DNA of 43,220 bases from CAZGMJ01 sp964649005 (GCA_964649005.1 CAZYMD010000009.1:1-43220); one strand, 5' to 3'; positions 8,821 to 18,417 are shown, counted from the first letter of the stretch. A program made the numbers and translations. The notes: generated by a model from the sequence alone, not told the origin.

Positions 8821-10938
8821 ATGAGTCAGAAGAAGAATCTCATCGTATCATGCACTATTATGGCGGCCCTGTGCGTGGGGCATGTGATGGCGGGGTCCGG
8901 GCGCGCCGCGGAAGTCAGCACAATCACATTGGAATCGCTTCTGAAGGAGATGGTTAATCGGGATTGTATTGCAAGGCTGCCCGAGCCCGCGTATACGTGC
9001 AAGCAGTTCAGCAGCTATGACCGTCACTCGGATGAGCCTGGGTCACCAACGTGGTGGGCCAATGCGGATCGAAGTTACTTTGTGAGGATCGAGGATAACG
9101 AGGGCAGGAAAGAATACGTTCTGATGGACACTGATGGGCCAGGCGCGATCGTCCGTTTCTGGGCGACCTGGCATGGACCAGGCGGGGGCAAATTCAGCAA
9201 TGGCACGCTTCGCGTCTATATAGATGGCCAGCCCAAGCCTGCAATCGAAGGACCAATGGAGAATCTAATCAGTGGCGGGCTTTTAGTTGGCGAACCACTT
9301 TCACAGGGAGTATCGCCGCTAACGGAGTATGCCCACCAGGGGCATAATCTGTATCTGCCAATTCCCTACGCGAAACACTGTAAGGTTACGTACGAGACCA
9401 AAACCTGGATCGATGAGGGTGCGCCGAAAGGCGAGGCGCTTTACTACCAGATCAACTATCGCACCTATGAAACGGGCGTTGAGGTAGAGTCGTTTACGAT
9501 GGAGACTCTGGAAAAGGCAAAGTCGCTTATCGAGCGGACACAACGGATGCTCGCACAAAATGAACGTGCAGGGCTAAGCAACCTGAAAGAGAACACATTG
9601 AAAGGAAGCATCGTCCCCTCCAAAGAGAAGTCTATAACCATTAGAGGAGAAAGGGCCATACGTTGCATGGAATTCAAGTTGGAAGCGGACGATATCGCAC
9701 AGGCGCTGCGTTCGACGGTTATTCAAATTGAGTTCGATGGAACAAGAACAATCTGGTGCCCCATTGGCGATTTCTTCGGGACAGGTTACCACATACGAGC
9801 GCATGCAACATGGTATACAAGCGTAACCAGGGATGGGATATTGTCATGTTATTGGATCATGCCATTTCGCAAACAGGCTAAGATTCGAATCTTGAACCTG
9901 GGCTCGCAATCAGTAGAGCTGGTCGGCGGACGAATTCTCAGTGATTCTTGGGACTGGGACGACCGTTCGTGTTATTTCCACGCTGCCTGGAAGCAGTGGG
10001 CGGGGATCAAGACGCAATCGAATGAGAAGGCGAAGGACCTCGGTGCACTCGATCTGAACTGGATTACAGTTCAAGGTCAGGGCACATACGTCGGTGACGT
10101 CTTGACGTTGTTCAATACGGCCAATACCTGGTGGGGCGAGGGCGACGAGAAGATTTACGTCGATGGCGAATCGTTCCCATCGCACATAGGCACAGGCTCG
10201 GAAGACTACTATGGCTATGCGTGGTGCAAGCCCAATTACTTCGAGTCGGCCTTTCACGCTCAGCCAAGTGGTGATGGCAATTTAGTCGCAGGCTTTACAG
10301 TCAATTCCCGATACCGCGCTCTGGATGCCATCCCATTTAACAAATCGATTCAGTTCGATATGGAGCTGTGGCACTGGGCAAGGACAACGATGAACTACTC
10401 CCCCACCACTTTCTGGTACGCAAGAGGCGGCGCGAAGTGGGATGTCAAGCCGGACGTTGAAGAGGCAAAGCGTCAGATACCACGATCCATCGAAGATATC
10501 ATTAAGCCAAGACAGGTCGAGAACGCCATCGAGGGTGAGACGCTGACGATCTTATCCAAGTCGGGAGGATCCGCTCAAATCCAGAATCTCCCTGAACATA
10601 ACTGGAGTAATAACCGCCAGCTCTGGTGGATCGATGGGAAAGAGGGAGACAAGCTGGCTGTTGAGTTCGCAATTGAAGAAGAAGGCAATTACGACGTGTC
10701 GCTTGGAATCACCAAGGCGATTGACTATGGCATCGTGCGAATAGCGATAAATTCAGAGACAAAGATAGAATCGCTCGATTTGTTCAATAAATCGGTAATA
10801 GCTAAAGACGTCAAGCTTGGCGCTTGCAAGCTAAACAAGGGCAAGAACAAGCTCGAAGTGACCATCATCGGAGCAAATCTCGAAGCAGTTAAAAAGCATA
10901 TGTTCGGCCTCGATTACATCCTCGCGATCAAACGTTAA
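8821..10938 (+). CDS. GH172 (DUF2961) family glycoside hydrolase, secreted
   Basis: The 705-residue protein has a Sec signal peptide (about 1-30, ending GRAAEV). The DUF2961 core begins with TDGPGAIVRFWATWHGPGG (104-122) and contains WWGEGDEKIYVDGE (437-450) and GTGSEDYYGYAW (457-468). E440 and E461 lie 21 residues apart, the same spacing as the catalytic glutamates I recall for the bifidobacterial enzyme (E270 and E291), so activity is plausible. GH172 members act on fructofuranose and D-arabinofuranose linkages. It is longer than the usual core of about 400 residues, with a helical insertion around 220-260 and an extra beta-rich C-terminal part after 560, perhaps for carbohydrate binding. 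AAGGAAAGG precedes the ATG. The stop lies four bases before the N run, so anything following it is lost. Confidence 0.88.
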   Translation: MSQKKNLIVSCTIMAALCVGHVMAGSGRAAEVSTITLESLLKEMVNRDCIARLPEPAYTCKQFSSYDRHSDEPGSPTWWANADRSYFVRIEDNEGRKEYVLMDTDGPGAIVRFWATWHGPGGGKFSNGTLRVYIDGQPKPAIEGPMENLISGGLLVGEPLSQGVSPLTEYAHQGHNLYLPIPYAKHCKVTYETKTWIDEGAPKGEALYYQINYRTYETGVEVESFTMETLEKAKSLIERTQRMLAQNERAGLSNLKENTLKGSIVPSKEKSITIRGERAIRCMEFKLEADDIAQALRSTVIQIEFDGTRTIWCPIGDFFGTGYHIRAHATWYTSVTRDGILSCYWIMPFRKQAKIRILNLGSQSVELVGGRILSDSWDWDDRSCYFHAAWKQWAGIKTQSNEKAKDLGALDLNWITVQGQGTYVGDVLTLFNTANTWWGEGDEKIYVDGESFPSHIGTGSEDYYGYAWCKPNYFESAFHAQPSGDGNLVAGFTVNSRYRALDAIPFNKSIQFDMELWHWARTTMNYSPTTFWYARGGAKWDVKPDVEEAKRQIPRSIEDIIKPRQVENAIEGETLTILSKSGGSAQIQNLPEHNWSNNRQLWWIDGKEGDKLAVEFAIEEEGNYDVSLGITKAIDYGIVRIAINSETKIESLDLFNKSVIAKDVKLGACKLNKGKNKLEVTIIGANLEAVKKHMFGLDYILAIKR

Positions 10939-10942
10939 GAGC

Positions 10943-11042
10943 NNNNNNNNNNNNNNNNNNNNNNNNNNNNNNNNNNNNNNNNNNNNNNNNNNNNNNNNNN
11001 NNNNNNNNNNNNNNNNNNNNNNNNNNNNNNNNNNNNNNNNNN
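10943..11042. other. Scaffold gap of 100 N
   Basis: Exactly 100 unknown bases join two contigs. The true distance is not known. GH172 ends just before it, and the minus-strand gene to the right runs into it without a stop, so at least the 3' end of that gene is missing. Confidence 0.99.
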
Positions 11043-12756
11043 GCCCTGTTTTGGCTAATGCACGCCGCAACAGAGGCAGATACTCCTTCTCGGCGACGCT
11101 CGGCTTTGCAAATTGTGCGGGGGAGATCGGATTTCTGAGCACCCAGCCATCACCGTGTTTCCATTCAGTCTGGTTGCCGGCGGGCGTTTTGAGCATGCTG
11201 AGCAGATGCTTGAGAGGCGAAGCGAAGCCTGCTTTACGCCACCAGAAGTTCGGGCATTCGTCCAGTTCATCGCCATCGGAGCCAAGGACCAACAGTACGC
11301 CCCCGCTTTTCACCCAATCGGCGAGGGCTTCATTCATGGACGGCTCGACAGGTTTGAAATCCTCGTAGGACAGGACGATTAATTTGAATCTGTCCAGGTA
11401 GGCCTGGTCTTTGGCGCGTTCCAATAAGAAGGATGAGACGGGCACACCCCTTTCGAGCAAAGGCAGGAACATGCTGTAGACGCCCTGGAGCATAGGGTGG
11501 TCGTGTCTTTGCCACATGAGCGTATCGGCCATGGCGACACCTATTCTTCCACCTGCGACAATGTCACCTTGTCCGGAGGGCCATGATTTTGTAAACCATT
11601 TGCCGCCTTTGGGTATTTCCTGAAGGACCTGAGTGACAGCCATGATGGTGACGCGGTAGTCTTCGGGCGCGGGCGTGCCGCCTCCTGTTCCGTAGTTGGG
11701 AAGGAAGATGCGGTCGGGCCAGGGCATGATCTCGTATGAATCCACATCATCCATCAGCAGCATCGCTGCGATGCAGTGCTTGTACCACTGCGCAAACTCG
11801 CTCCATTTGTGGTTGGGATTGTCCTCGACGGGGTCGACGAGAAGCCAGAGCTTTTTATCGCTTTCGACAGTGAGCTGCGTGAAGTAATCGTAGAGGACGT
11901 AGGCGGAGGTAAAAAAGCTCTTGCGCGGCGAATCGTAGCAACCGAGGGCCCAATTAACAGGCCCGGTCCAGATTTGGCCTATGTAGCCATCGACGCATGG
12001 CAGGTGAGCCGATGTCCCCAGAGGAGCCACCAACTGGGCGGCGATATTGCTGTAGATCGAATGGATCGGCAGGATGAAGGGAACGTCACCGGCGGCTGCT
12101 TTGGCGGACTGGCGGGTTTTCTGCGAGAGCTGCTGTTCGAGCTTTATGTACAATTCGTTCTTAAGCTGTGCGGTCAGAAACCTCGCCTCAGCAGAGGTAT
12201 GTTGTGGCTGCCAGGGCGCGCCATACCGCTTGGCCCAAAGTTCACGGAAGCTCTGCTCGTAGCCTGTGAAGACGTGGGCCAGCGGCTCTTCGGGTAGAAT
12301 CGCAACAGCGCCGGCGGCCAGCGATTTATCCACCATCTGCTCCAGATAGCGAATCCAACCATCGGTCGGGAGCATGTACGGCCTGACATTCGCACATTTG
12401 ACGACATCACCGGCCTGATTACGCTCGACGTCCTGATCGTGCTTTGCACCATCCCATTTGCCAGTCCAGTATGCGTTGGCGGCGTCGGAATCAGCAAAGA
12501 ACATGCGACCGACAGTAAAATCTTTTTCCAGCCATGATTTAAGTTCACCTTCGAACCGCCCGCCGTGCCTGTGAACCATGACGCCATCGACGGCAATCGC
12601 AAGACGCGGATCATATCCGCAATTCGTCTGGAAGATCGTCTTGGCCTGCTTAAAATCCAATGCGGGCCTTGCTACAGCGAAGGAACCAAACAGCAAACAA
12701 AGAAAGACAACTTTCCGAATGATGGACTTGTTTATTGAATCTTTAATACGATACAT
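11043..12756 (-). CDS. Secreted protein of unknown function, C-terminus lost in the scaffold gap
   Basis: The ATG at 12756 has GGGAG six bases upstream. The readable 571 codons begin with a signal peptide (VVFLCLLFGSFAVARPA, 16-32). Residues 90-350 read like the catalytic half of a (beta/alpha)8 glycosidase-like protein (AGAVAILPEEPLAHVFTGYE, LWLLVDPVEDNPNHKW), and 455-500 resemble a class I glutamine-amidotransferase-like fold (KLIVLSYEDFKPVEPSMNEA, then WVKSGGVLLVLGSDGDE), as found after the barrel in GH42-type enzymes. I do not recognise a named family and cannot assign catalytic residues. It is divergent from the GH99-like gene at 13062, with which it may share a regulatory region. Glycan processing is inferred from context and fold impression. 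Confidence 0.7.
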
Positions 12757-13061
12757 CTGATACTCCCTGGCGCCACCTGTGGGAATTGACCACAACTATA
12801 GATTATACAGCCTCATTAACAGGCAAACAGCCTGCGAGGCCTAAACGTAAGCAAACAAATATTATGCAAAGCTAAGGGCGTGAATGCCACATTTAAATGG
12901 TGATTCAACTAATAACGAGGGAACAACCTGAGCAAAATACTTGGACGTCAAATTGTAGAGAGGCTGCGTTGTGCACGGTCATGCAGTATGGACATGTTCG
13001 AGCCGGTAGTGTATATCGGTGGAAACAATCGGTACGAATTATTGGAAAGGCTCACGGTCGA
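12757..13061. other. Divergent intergenic region
   Basis: Both flanking genes read outward, so this 305-base region should hold both promoters. A perfect minus-strand TATAAT (+ strand ATTATA, 12802-12807) lies 46 bases before the minus-strand start. A plus-strand reading frame extends back to 12897, but its residues look unlike a protein and the signal peptide starts at 13062, so I treat 12897-13061 as leader. Confidence 0.5.
12802..12807 (-). promoter_or_regulatory. Candidate -10 box for the 12756 gene
   Basis: The sequence is a perfect TATAAT on the minus strand, about 46 bases upstream of the ATG. No good -35 hexamer is present at 16-18 bases spacing, so the call rests on the -10 alone. 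Confidence 0.35.
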
Positions 13062-14852
13062 ATGAACTACCCAACAAATAGAACGCTGTCAGCTGCAATG
13101 CTTGTTTTGATTGCGGTATGCAGTATCGGTGGTGCGTATTCAGACGCAAACCAACAGGGAAAACTGAGCATCAATCCGGGTGTTACATGGCCCGCGATGG
13201 ATGGCCTTAACCGTGCTTTGCCAATGCCCGATGAGGCCGGGCCGCGTAAGGCGGGGCGTTTCGTCGGGATATTCTACTTCCTTTGGATAGGCCAGCATGG
13301 CCCGGTCGAAACGGGACCGTTCGACGTTTCCAAGATTATGGCCGAGCATCCAGATGCATTGGAGAGGCCGACATCACCTCCGTGGGGGCCTGAAGGCGCC
13401 TATCATTTCTGGGGCGAGCCACTTTACGGCTATTATCGCAGCGAGGACACATGGGTAATTCTCAGGCACGCGCATCTGCTAACGGATGCGGGGATAGACA
13501 CATTGATATTCGACGCGACCAATGCTGTCACTTACCGCAAAATTTATGAAGCGGTATGCAAGGTCTTTATGCAGGTACGCGCCGAGGGAGGAAGCACGCC
13601 TCAGATTGCATTCATGCTAAATACGAATGCAGGCCAGACGTCGCAACGTATTTACGAAGATCTTTACAAGCCCGGCCTGTATAAAGAGCTTTGGTTCTAC
13701 TGGCGGGGCAAGCCTTTGATGCTGTGCGATCCTGAGACAGCGGGCAAGGAAGTTCGGGAGTTCTTCACGCTGCGCAAGGCGCACTGGCCATTTACACAGG
13801 TCAATACCCCCTACGCCTGGCACTGGGAGGCGGTATACCCGCAGGTTTACGGGTATACGGACGACCCGAATGTCCCCGAGCAGGTGAATGTTTCGGTTGC
13901 GCAGAACCTGCGACAGTGTGACGGGCAGGTCACCGCGATGAGTAACGGCGATGCGAGAGGTAGGAGCTTTCACAACAGGGCCCTGGATACAAGACCAGAC
14001 GCGGTCAACAGGGGATACAACGCACAAGAGCAATGGTCCAGGGCACTGGAACTCGACCCGCCATTCGTAATGGTGACAGGATGGAACGAGTGGGTTGCGG
14101 GGCGATTCAAACAGGCGAATCAACCCGTAATGTTTGTCGATCAGTTCGATCAGGAATGCAGCCGGGATATTGAGCCTGCCAGAGCTGCACACGGGGACAA
14201 CTATTACTGGCAATTGATCGCGAACATCCGTCGCTATAAGGGTATGGAGGCGTTGCCGAAAGCCAGCGCACCAAAAACCATTAAAATTGGAGCGCCTTTC
14301 GATCAATGGGAAGATGTGAGGCCTGAATACCTCGATCATGATGGAGAGGTGCAGCCAAGGGATCATAAAGGCGTCGGCCAGACCCATTACAAGAATACAA
14401 CAGGCCGCAACGAACTGCTCGTTATGAAAGTAGCGAGAGATGAGCATAACGTATACTTCTATGCTCGCACGCGCGGGCCGCTTAGTGCGTGGAGCGATCC
14501 CAACTGGATGATGCTGCTGATCGACTCCGACCAAAACGCTAAAACAGGCTGGCAAGGTTTCGACTATGTCTTAAATCGCACTATCGAGAGTGAGACAACA
14601 ACCGTGCTGGAAAAGAATACGGGGGGCTGGAACTGGCGGAAAATTGCTAATTTATCCTGCCGCATCGAGGGCAACGAATTGCATATCGCTGTTCCGAAAA
14701 AAGCACTTGGACTATCAAACGGGGACACATCGGTCAGCCTCGATTTCAAGTGGGTCGATAACTGGCAGCGGCCGGGTGATATTATGGACTTCTACCTCAG
14801 CGGAGACGTCGCACCAGAGGGGAGATTTAAGTATCGTTATATTGGTAATTAG
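13062..14852 (+). CDS. Secreted GH99/GH71-like barrel protein with C-terminal CBM9-like domain
   Basis: The start at 13062 is chosen because a signal peptide (AAMLVLIAVCSIGGAYSDA) follows at once and GGAAAGG lies upstream; this gives 596 residues. The N-terminal part (60-410) shows features of GH99/GH71-like barrels: GRFVGIFYFLWIGQHG, alternating strands and helices such as LLTDAGIDTLIFDATN, and a late VTGWNEWVAGRF motif. The part after about 430 resembles a CBM9/DOMON-like beta-sandwich (NVYFYARTRGPLS, WMMLLIDSDQNAKTGW). It probably binds and perhaps cleaves a polysaccharide outside the cytoplasm. I cannot point to proven catalytic residues, and the substrate is unknown. It runs divergently from the unknown gene 11043-12756 and alone on its strand. 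Confidence 0.68.
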   Translation: MNYPTNRTLSAAMLVLIAVCSIGGAYSDANQQGKLSINPGVTWPAMDGLNRALPMPDEAGPRKAGRFVGIFYFLWIGQHGPVETGPFDVSKIMAEHPDALERPTSPPWGPEGAYHFWGEPLYGYYRSEDTWVILRHAHLLTDAGIDTLIFDATNAVTYRKIYEAVCKVFMQVRAEGGSTPQIAFMLNTNAGQTSQRIYEDLYKPGLYKELWFYWRGKPLMLCDPETAGKEVREFFTLRKAHWPFTQVNTPYAWHWEAVYPQVYGYTDDPNVPEQVNVSVAQNLRQCDGQVTAMSNGDARGRSFHNRALDTRPDAVNRGYNAQEQWSRALELDPPFVMVTGWNEWVAGRFKQANQPVMFVDQFDQECSRDIEPARAAHGDNYYWQLIANIRRYKGMEALPKASAPKTIKIGAPFDQWEDVRPEYLDHDGEVQPRDHKGVGQTHYKNTTGRNELLVMKVARDEHNVYFYARTRGPLSAWSDPNWMMLLIDSDQNAKTGWQGFDYVLNRTIESETTTVLEKNTGGWNWRKIANLSCRIEGNELHIAVPKKALGLSNGDTSVSLDFKWVDNWQRPGDIMDFYLSGDVAPEGRFKYRYIGN

Positions 14853-15319
14853 GCCAGTGCCTTTGTAAGTCATAATTACAATTGTACAATTAGCTGCGCT
14901 TATAGTCATAGGCCAGCCCTGGTACATGCCACTGGCATGAGAGCTTCCTGCCGCTTACAATCCAGTCGAAAAATGCATACATGCGTCAGGCAACGGAAGG
15001 TTTGATTGCCATTGCCTGTCTTCGCACACACCAGCCAGTCCGCCCGGTAAAAATATGTATTCCTAAAACACACAACAATCGCTAAACCATTTTTTTACAA
15101 ATTATCTTTTTCTATTGCCTCTATCTCTATTTTCCCCTATATTGATACTCCTTGAGAAGTTAAGACCCTGCGGTATCTGCGTTATGACAGGCAAAATGCA
15201 GAGGCAAGAAATATTTGTCAGCGATTCGCATAAATGGAATTCGAATGATAAATTAGATTGGCACACAAGCGACTACCCAAATACCCCACAGTAAACAATT
15301 TAATATAGGGAGAACAAAA
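14853..15319. other. Intergenic region with short palindromes
   Basis: No gene is seen in these 467 bases. AATTGTACAATT (14880-14891) is a perfect 12-base palindrome 28 bases past the GH99-like stop. CATGCC-ACT-GGCATG (14925-14939) is a 6-bp hairpin with no T run. The stretch 15080-15150 is AT- and pyrimidine-rich. The promoter of the SLATT-like gene should lie near its right end, but I cannot pick it. Confidence 0.45.
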
Positions 15320-15817
15320 ATGCCTGCAAATAGGGAAGTAATGGAAAAATTCGTTGGTGAACGATACCAAAAAGTCATCAAGTATTACTGGTGGGCAAGC
15401 CGCCACAACAAACAGACCTACAAAGCCACCCGAATTTTGTGTATCGCCCTTGGTGCAGCGGTAACGTTGATTGCCTCGCTCTCATCGGCGGACTTCATTT
15501 CCGCGTCCACACGATGGAAAGTGATCTTTGCAATTGCAACGCCGTTTTTAGCCGCCGTGCTTACTGTCATTACAAGCCTATCCCAGGCGTTTCATTGGGG
15601 AGCTGCTTGGCGAGATATGGTGATCAACGCTGAAGCAGTCGAAAAGAAACACGACCTGTTCCAGGCGACTGATCCCGAACAGCGTGATTATTACAAGGAA
15701 CTCGAGGCTCTAAATGACATGGTGATACAGGAGTCAGAAACCTTCTTCCAGCGCATCCTTGGCGGGGCCAAGAAAGAGACCAATCAGACCCAAGAACCAA
15801 ACAACCAACAAACATGA
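15320..15817 (+). CDS. Two-helix membrane protein of the SLATT/DUF4231 type
   Basis: The 165-residue protein has a charged N-terminal helix (RYQKVIKYYWWASRHNKQTYK), then two hydrophobic segments, about 37-58 (TRILCIALGAAVTLIASLSS) and 66-90 (RWKVIFAIATPFLAAVLTVI), and a cytoplasmic helical tail with AWRDMVINAEAVEKKHDLF. This layout fits the SLATT superfamily (DUF4231 group), two-transmembrane proteins thought to act as pore-forming effectors in some nucleotide-signal defence systems. No nucleotidyltransferase, SLOG or other partner is found next to it, so a defence role is not supported here. AGGGAG precedes the ATG. It stands alone between two long intergenic regions. The assignment rests on topology and sequence style only. 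Confidence 0.68.
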   Translation: MPANREVMEKFVGERYQKVIKYYWWASRHNKQTYKATRILCIALGAAVTLIASLSSADFISASTRWKVIFAIATPFLAAVLTVITSLSQAFHWGAAWRDMVINAEAVEKKHDLFQATDPEQRDYYKELEALNDMVIQESETFFQRILGGAKKETNQTQEPNNQQT

Positions 15818-16170
15818 TTGGACTATCCGGACCCTGAGCATGGATTAACCGCTCGCCCCGGCGTACTTGCAGTCTTTGCCTTTCAGAGCCGCCTTGGCCT
15901 ATGGGCTGAGGGTGGGGGCTTGTCTCCAGGGATCAGTCTTCGGATTTGGGCATCAACTCCGCTCCGACTACAGCCACTCCCCTACTGCTCTGATCTAATG
16001 CGCTGATTCTAATTCCAAGTTTGCATCGCTCTACTATACCCGCCCAAGCCGGGCTGACGTTAATTAGCTGAACATTTCCTCAATTCATGGTATTCTATGG
16101 CACCTGACCAAGGATAGTGGCAGCAGGAATTAGGGCAGGCATTAGCCAGATTCTTTTGGGGTGATATCCT
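15818..16170. other. Intergenic region before the rhamnoside operon
   Basis: I see no gene, RNA or strong hairpin in these 353 bases. The region should contain the promoter of the operon starting at 16171. An in-frame extension past the SLATT-like TGA (to 16006) has no ribosome binding site and a composition unlike protein. Confidence 0.4.
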
Positions 16171-17334
16171 ATGCAGGAATCTATGACATCTCGCCAGCGT
16201 GTATTGTATGCACTGGAACACAAAGAGCCAGATCGCGTACCCATCGATCTGGGTGGATTTCAGACGGGGATTCACAAGATCGCTTACGAGCAGTTACTTA
16301 AGCACCTTGGATTGGCTGAGGAAATCCAGACTCTCGATCCCGTACAGCAGCTTGCCAAACCCAGCGAAGAAATCCTTCAAAGATTCCACGTTGATACGCG
16401 ATACTTGTGCGCTAAGGGGCCTGACGACTTCGATGGAACTATAGTTGCGAATACTCGAGACGGCAGGCTGTGGCACGATCTGAAAGACGAGTTTGGAGTT
16501 GTATGGTCCATGCCCAACGATCAGCAGATGTATATGGATATCTCGCTGAGCCCGCTGGCCGACGCCTCTCTGGGTGATATCGAAGATTACCCATGGCCCG
16601 ATGGGTCGGATGAGAGCCGGTTTGCGGATTTGCGCCAGAAGGCAACGGCTCTGCGGAACGAAACACCTTATGCGATCTGCACAGGCATCGGCGGCGTTGT
16701 CTACGAATACTGCTGGTACTTGCGAGGCTTGGAGCGGTGGTTTATGGACATGATCGAGAATCCGGCTCTTTGCGAAGCGATGCTTGATAAGATGCTGAAA
16801 TTCTGGACCGATTTCTATACAGGCTTTATGCGCGAGGCGGGTGATTTGATCGACGTGGTAATGATCGGGGACGATCTGGCGGGACAGGATGGGCCTTTGT
16901 TCAACCCGAAGTTCTATGCCAGCGTTGTCAAGCCAAGACAGAAGGCTCTTGTTCAACACATTAAGTCTCTAACGAAGGCAAAAATCTGGTACCACACGTG
17001 CGGCGGGTGCAAGAAGTATATCCCTGAGCTGATCGATAATGGGGTGGATATTCTCAATCCCGTTCAGACGAGCGCTGGGGGTATGGATGCAGCCGAGCTG
17101 AAGCGCGAATTCGGAGAAAAAATCGTTTTCTGGGGTGCCGGCATCGACGCCCAGCACATATTGCCTTTCGCAACGCCTTCACAGGTTCGCGATGAGGTTC
17201 GCAAAAACATGGACATATTCAAGCCAAGCGGTGGTTACGTTTTCAACAACATTCACAATATTCAGGCCGGCGTGCCTGCTGAGAATATCGTTGCTTTGTT
17301 CGAGGCGGCGTACGAGTTCGGCTTTTATAAGTGA
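16171..17334 (+). CDS. Uroporphyrinogen decarboxylase family (UroD-like) protein
   Basis: The 387-residue protein belongs to the PF01208 superfamily, which includes HemE and cobamide-dependent methyltransferases such as MtaA. The opening MTSRQRVLYALEHKEPDRVPID is typical. HTCGGC places H275, C277 and C280 where the methyltransferases bind zinc (H-x-C). The third zinc cysteine expected in the late GGYxxxPGC loop is absent; here the loop reads GGYVFNNIHNIQ, with H362 as a possible substitute. It is therefore unlikely to be HemE. It is the first gene of a tight operon, nine bases before RhaT, so a methyl-transfer or demethylation step on a sugar or glycan-derived compound is conceivable but unproven. 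A second ATG at 16183 with AGGA upstream is an alternative start. Confidence 0.85.
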   Translation: MQESMTSRQRVLYALEHKEPDRVPIDLGGFQTGIHKIAYEQLLKHLGLAEEIQTLDPVQQLAKPSEEILQRFHVDTRYLCAKGPDDFDGTIVANTRDGRLWHDLKDEFGVVWSMPNDQQMYMDISLSPLADASLGDIEDYPWPDGSDESRFADLRQKATALRNETPYAICTGIGGVVYEYCWYLRGLERWFMDMIENPALCEAMLDKMLKFWTDFYTGFMREAGDLIDVVMIGDDLAGQDGPLFNPKFYASVVKPRQKALVQHIKSLTKAKIWYHTCGGCKKYIPELIDNGVDILNPVQTSAGGMDAAELKREFGEKIVFWGAGIDAQHILPFATPSQVRDEVRKNMDIFKPSGGYVFNNIHNIQAGVPAENIVALFEAAYEFGFYK

Positions 17335-17343
17335 GGTTAGCCA

Positions 17344-18417
17344 ATGATGGATGATCCGACAGTGACAGCAAATCCCTTTCTCGGTTTGGCGCTGCATGCC
17401 ATAGGAGGCCTGGCGGCAGCGAGTTTCTACCTGCCTTATCAAAAGGTCAGAAAGTGGGCGTGGGAGAACTACTGGCTGGCGGGCGGCCTGTTTAGCTGGA
17501 TCGTGGCGCCGTGGCTGATTTCATACCTTATAATTCCCGATACTTTATCGATACTCCGGGAGACTTCCGGGAGGACGTTGTTCTGGACGTGGTTTTTCGG
17601 AGTGCTCTGGGGCATAGGCGGATTGACCTTCGGACTGACGATGCGCTACCTTGGAATTGCACTGGGCTACGCACTGGCTCTTGGGTTATGCGCCGTGTTC
17701 GGGACGCTGATTCCCCCGCTGTTCAAGGGAGAACTGCTATCTGTCGTACAAAGCTCATCCGGGCAGGTCGTCCTTTTGGGAATACTCGTCTGCCTGGGAG
17801 GCATTGCGTTCAGTGGGAAAGCGGGAATGCTCAAGGACGCCGAACTGTCGAAGCAGCAGAAAGGCGCTAACAAGGAATTCAACTTCTGGAAGGGAGTGTT
17901 GGTGGCCCTCTTTGCAGGAGTCATGAGCGCTTCGATGAATTACGGATTTACGGCGGGTGAGCCGATAGGCAAGATCGCGGTAGAGAAAGGCGTGCCTGAG
18001 GTATGGCAAAATCTGCCTGTTCTGGTTGTCGTTCTACTTGGCGGATTTACAACGAATTTTGTCTGGTGCATGTACCAGATGCTGAAAAAGAAAACGTTAG
18101 GCGAATATATCACCGTCTCCAGCAAGGGTGATGCTGTCCCGTTATCGAAGAACTATCTTTTGTGTGTGGCTGCGGGCGTGATATGGTACTTTCAGTTTTT
18201 CTTTTTCGGGATGGGCAAGACCAAAATGGGGGCCTATGATTTCTCCAGTTGGACGCTGCACATGGCCAGCATCATTATCTTCAGCACGTGCTGGGGATTC
18301 GCATTGAAGGAATGGGCGGGCACGAGCAGAAAGACGATTCTTTGGATTCTGGGGGGACTGTCGCTGTTGATTTTGTCCACCATTATTGTCGGATACGGAA
18401 ACAAACTTGCAATATGA
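17344..18417 (+). CDS. rhaT: L-rhamnose/proton symporter RhaT
   Basis: The 357-residue length fits RhaT (344 in Escherichia coli), an inner-membrane symporter with ten helices that brings in L-rhamnose with a proton. The N-terminal ALHAIGGLAAASFYLPYQKV and ENYWLAGGLFSWIVAPWL are characteristic, as is GVLWGIGGLTFGLTMRYLGI (about 80-100). The remaining sequence alternates hydrophobic segments with short loops, such as GVLVALFAGVMSASMNYGFT and FFFGMGKTKMGAYDFSSWTL. GAGG lies seven bases before the ATG. It sits between the UroD-like gene and the GH106 rhamnosidase, whose signal peptide begins 16 bases after its stop. No rhamnose isomerase, kinase or aldolase is in the window, so the catabolic genes must be elsewhere or the transported sugar is a rhamnose relative. 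Confidence 0.92.
   Translation: MMDDPTVTANPFLGLALHAIGGLAAASFYLPYQKVRKWAWENYWLAGGLFSWIVAPWLISYLIIPDTLSILRETSGRTLFWTWFFGVLWGIGGLTFGLTMRYLGIALGYALALGLCAVFGTLIPPLFKGELLSVVQSSSGQVVLLGILVCLGGIAFSGKAGMLKDAELSKQQKGANKEFNFWKGVLVALFAGVMSASMNYGFTAGEPIGKIAVEKGVPEVWQNLPVLVVVLLGGFTTNFVWCMYQMLKKKTLGEYITVSSKGDAVPLSKNYLLCVAAGVIWYFQFFFFGMGKTKMGAYDFSSWTLHMASIIIFSTCWGFALKEWAGTSRKTILWILGGLSLLILSTIIVGYGNKLAI

Noticed and set aside
12897..13061. N-terminal extension of the GH99-like gene
   Set aside because: Residues do not look like a protein and the signal peptide begins at 13062.
15220..15260. TTGGCAC as a sigma54 -24 element before the SLATT-like gene
   Set aside because: No GC-containing -12 element at the required spacing.
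15818..16006. Frame continuing in phase for 63 codons after the SLATT-like TGA, suggesting stop readthrough or a small gene
   Set aside because: No ribosome binding site, TTG as the only start, proline-rich odd composition, and such a run without stops is not rare by chance.
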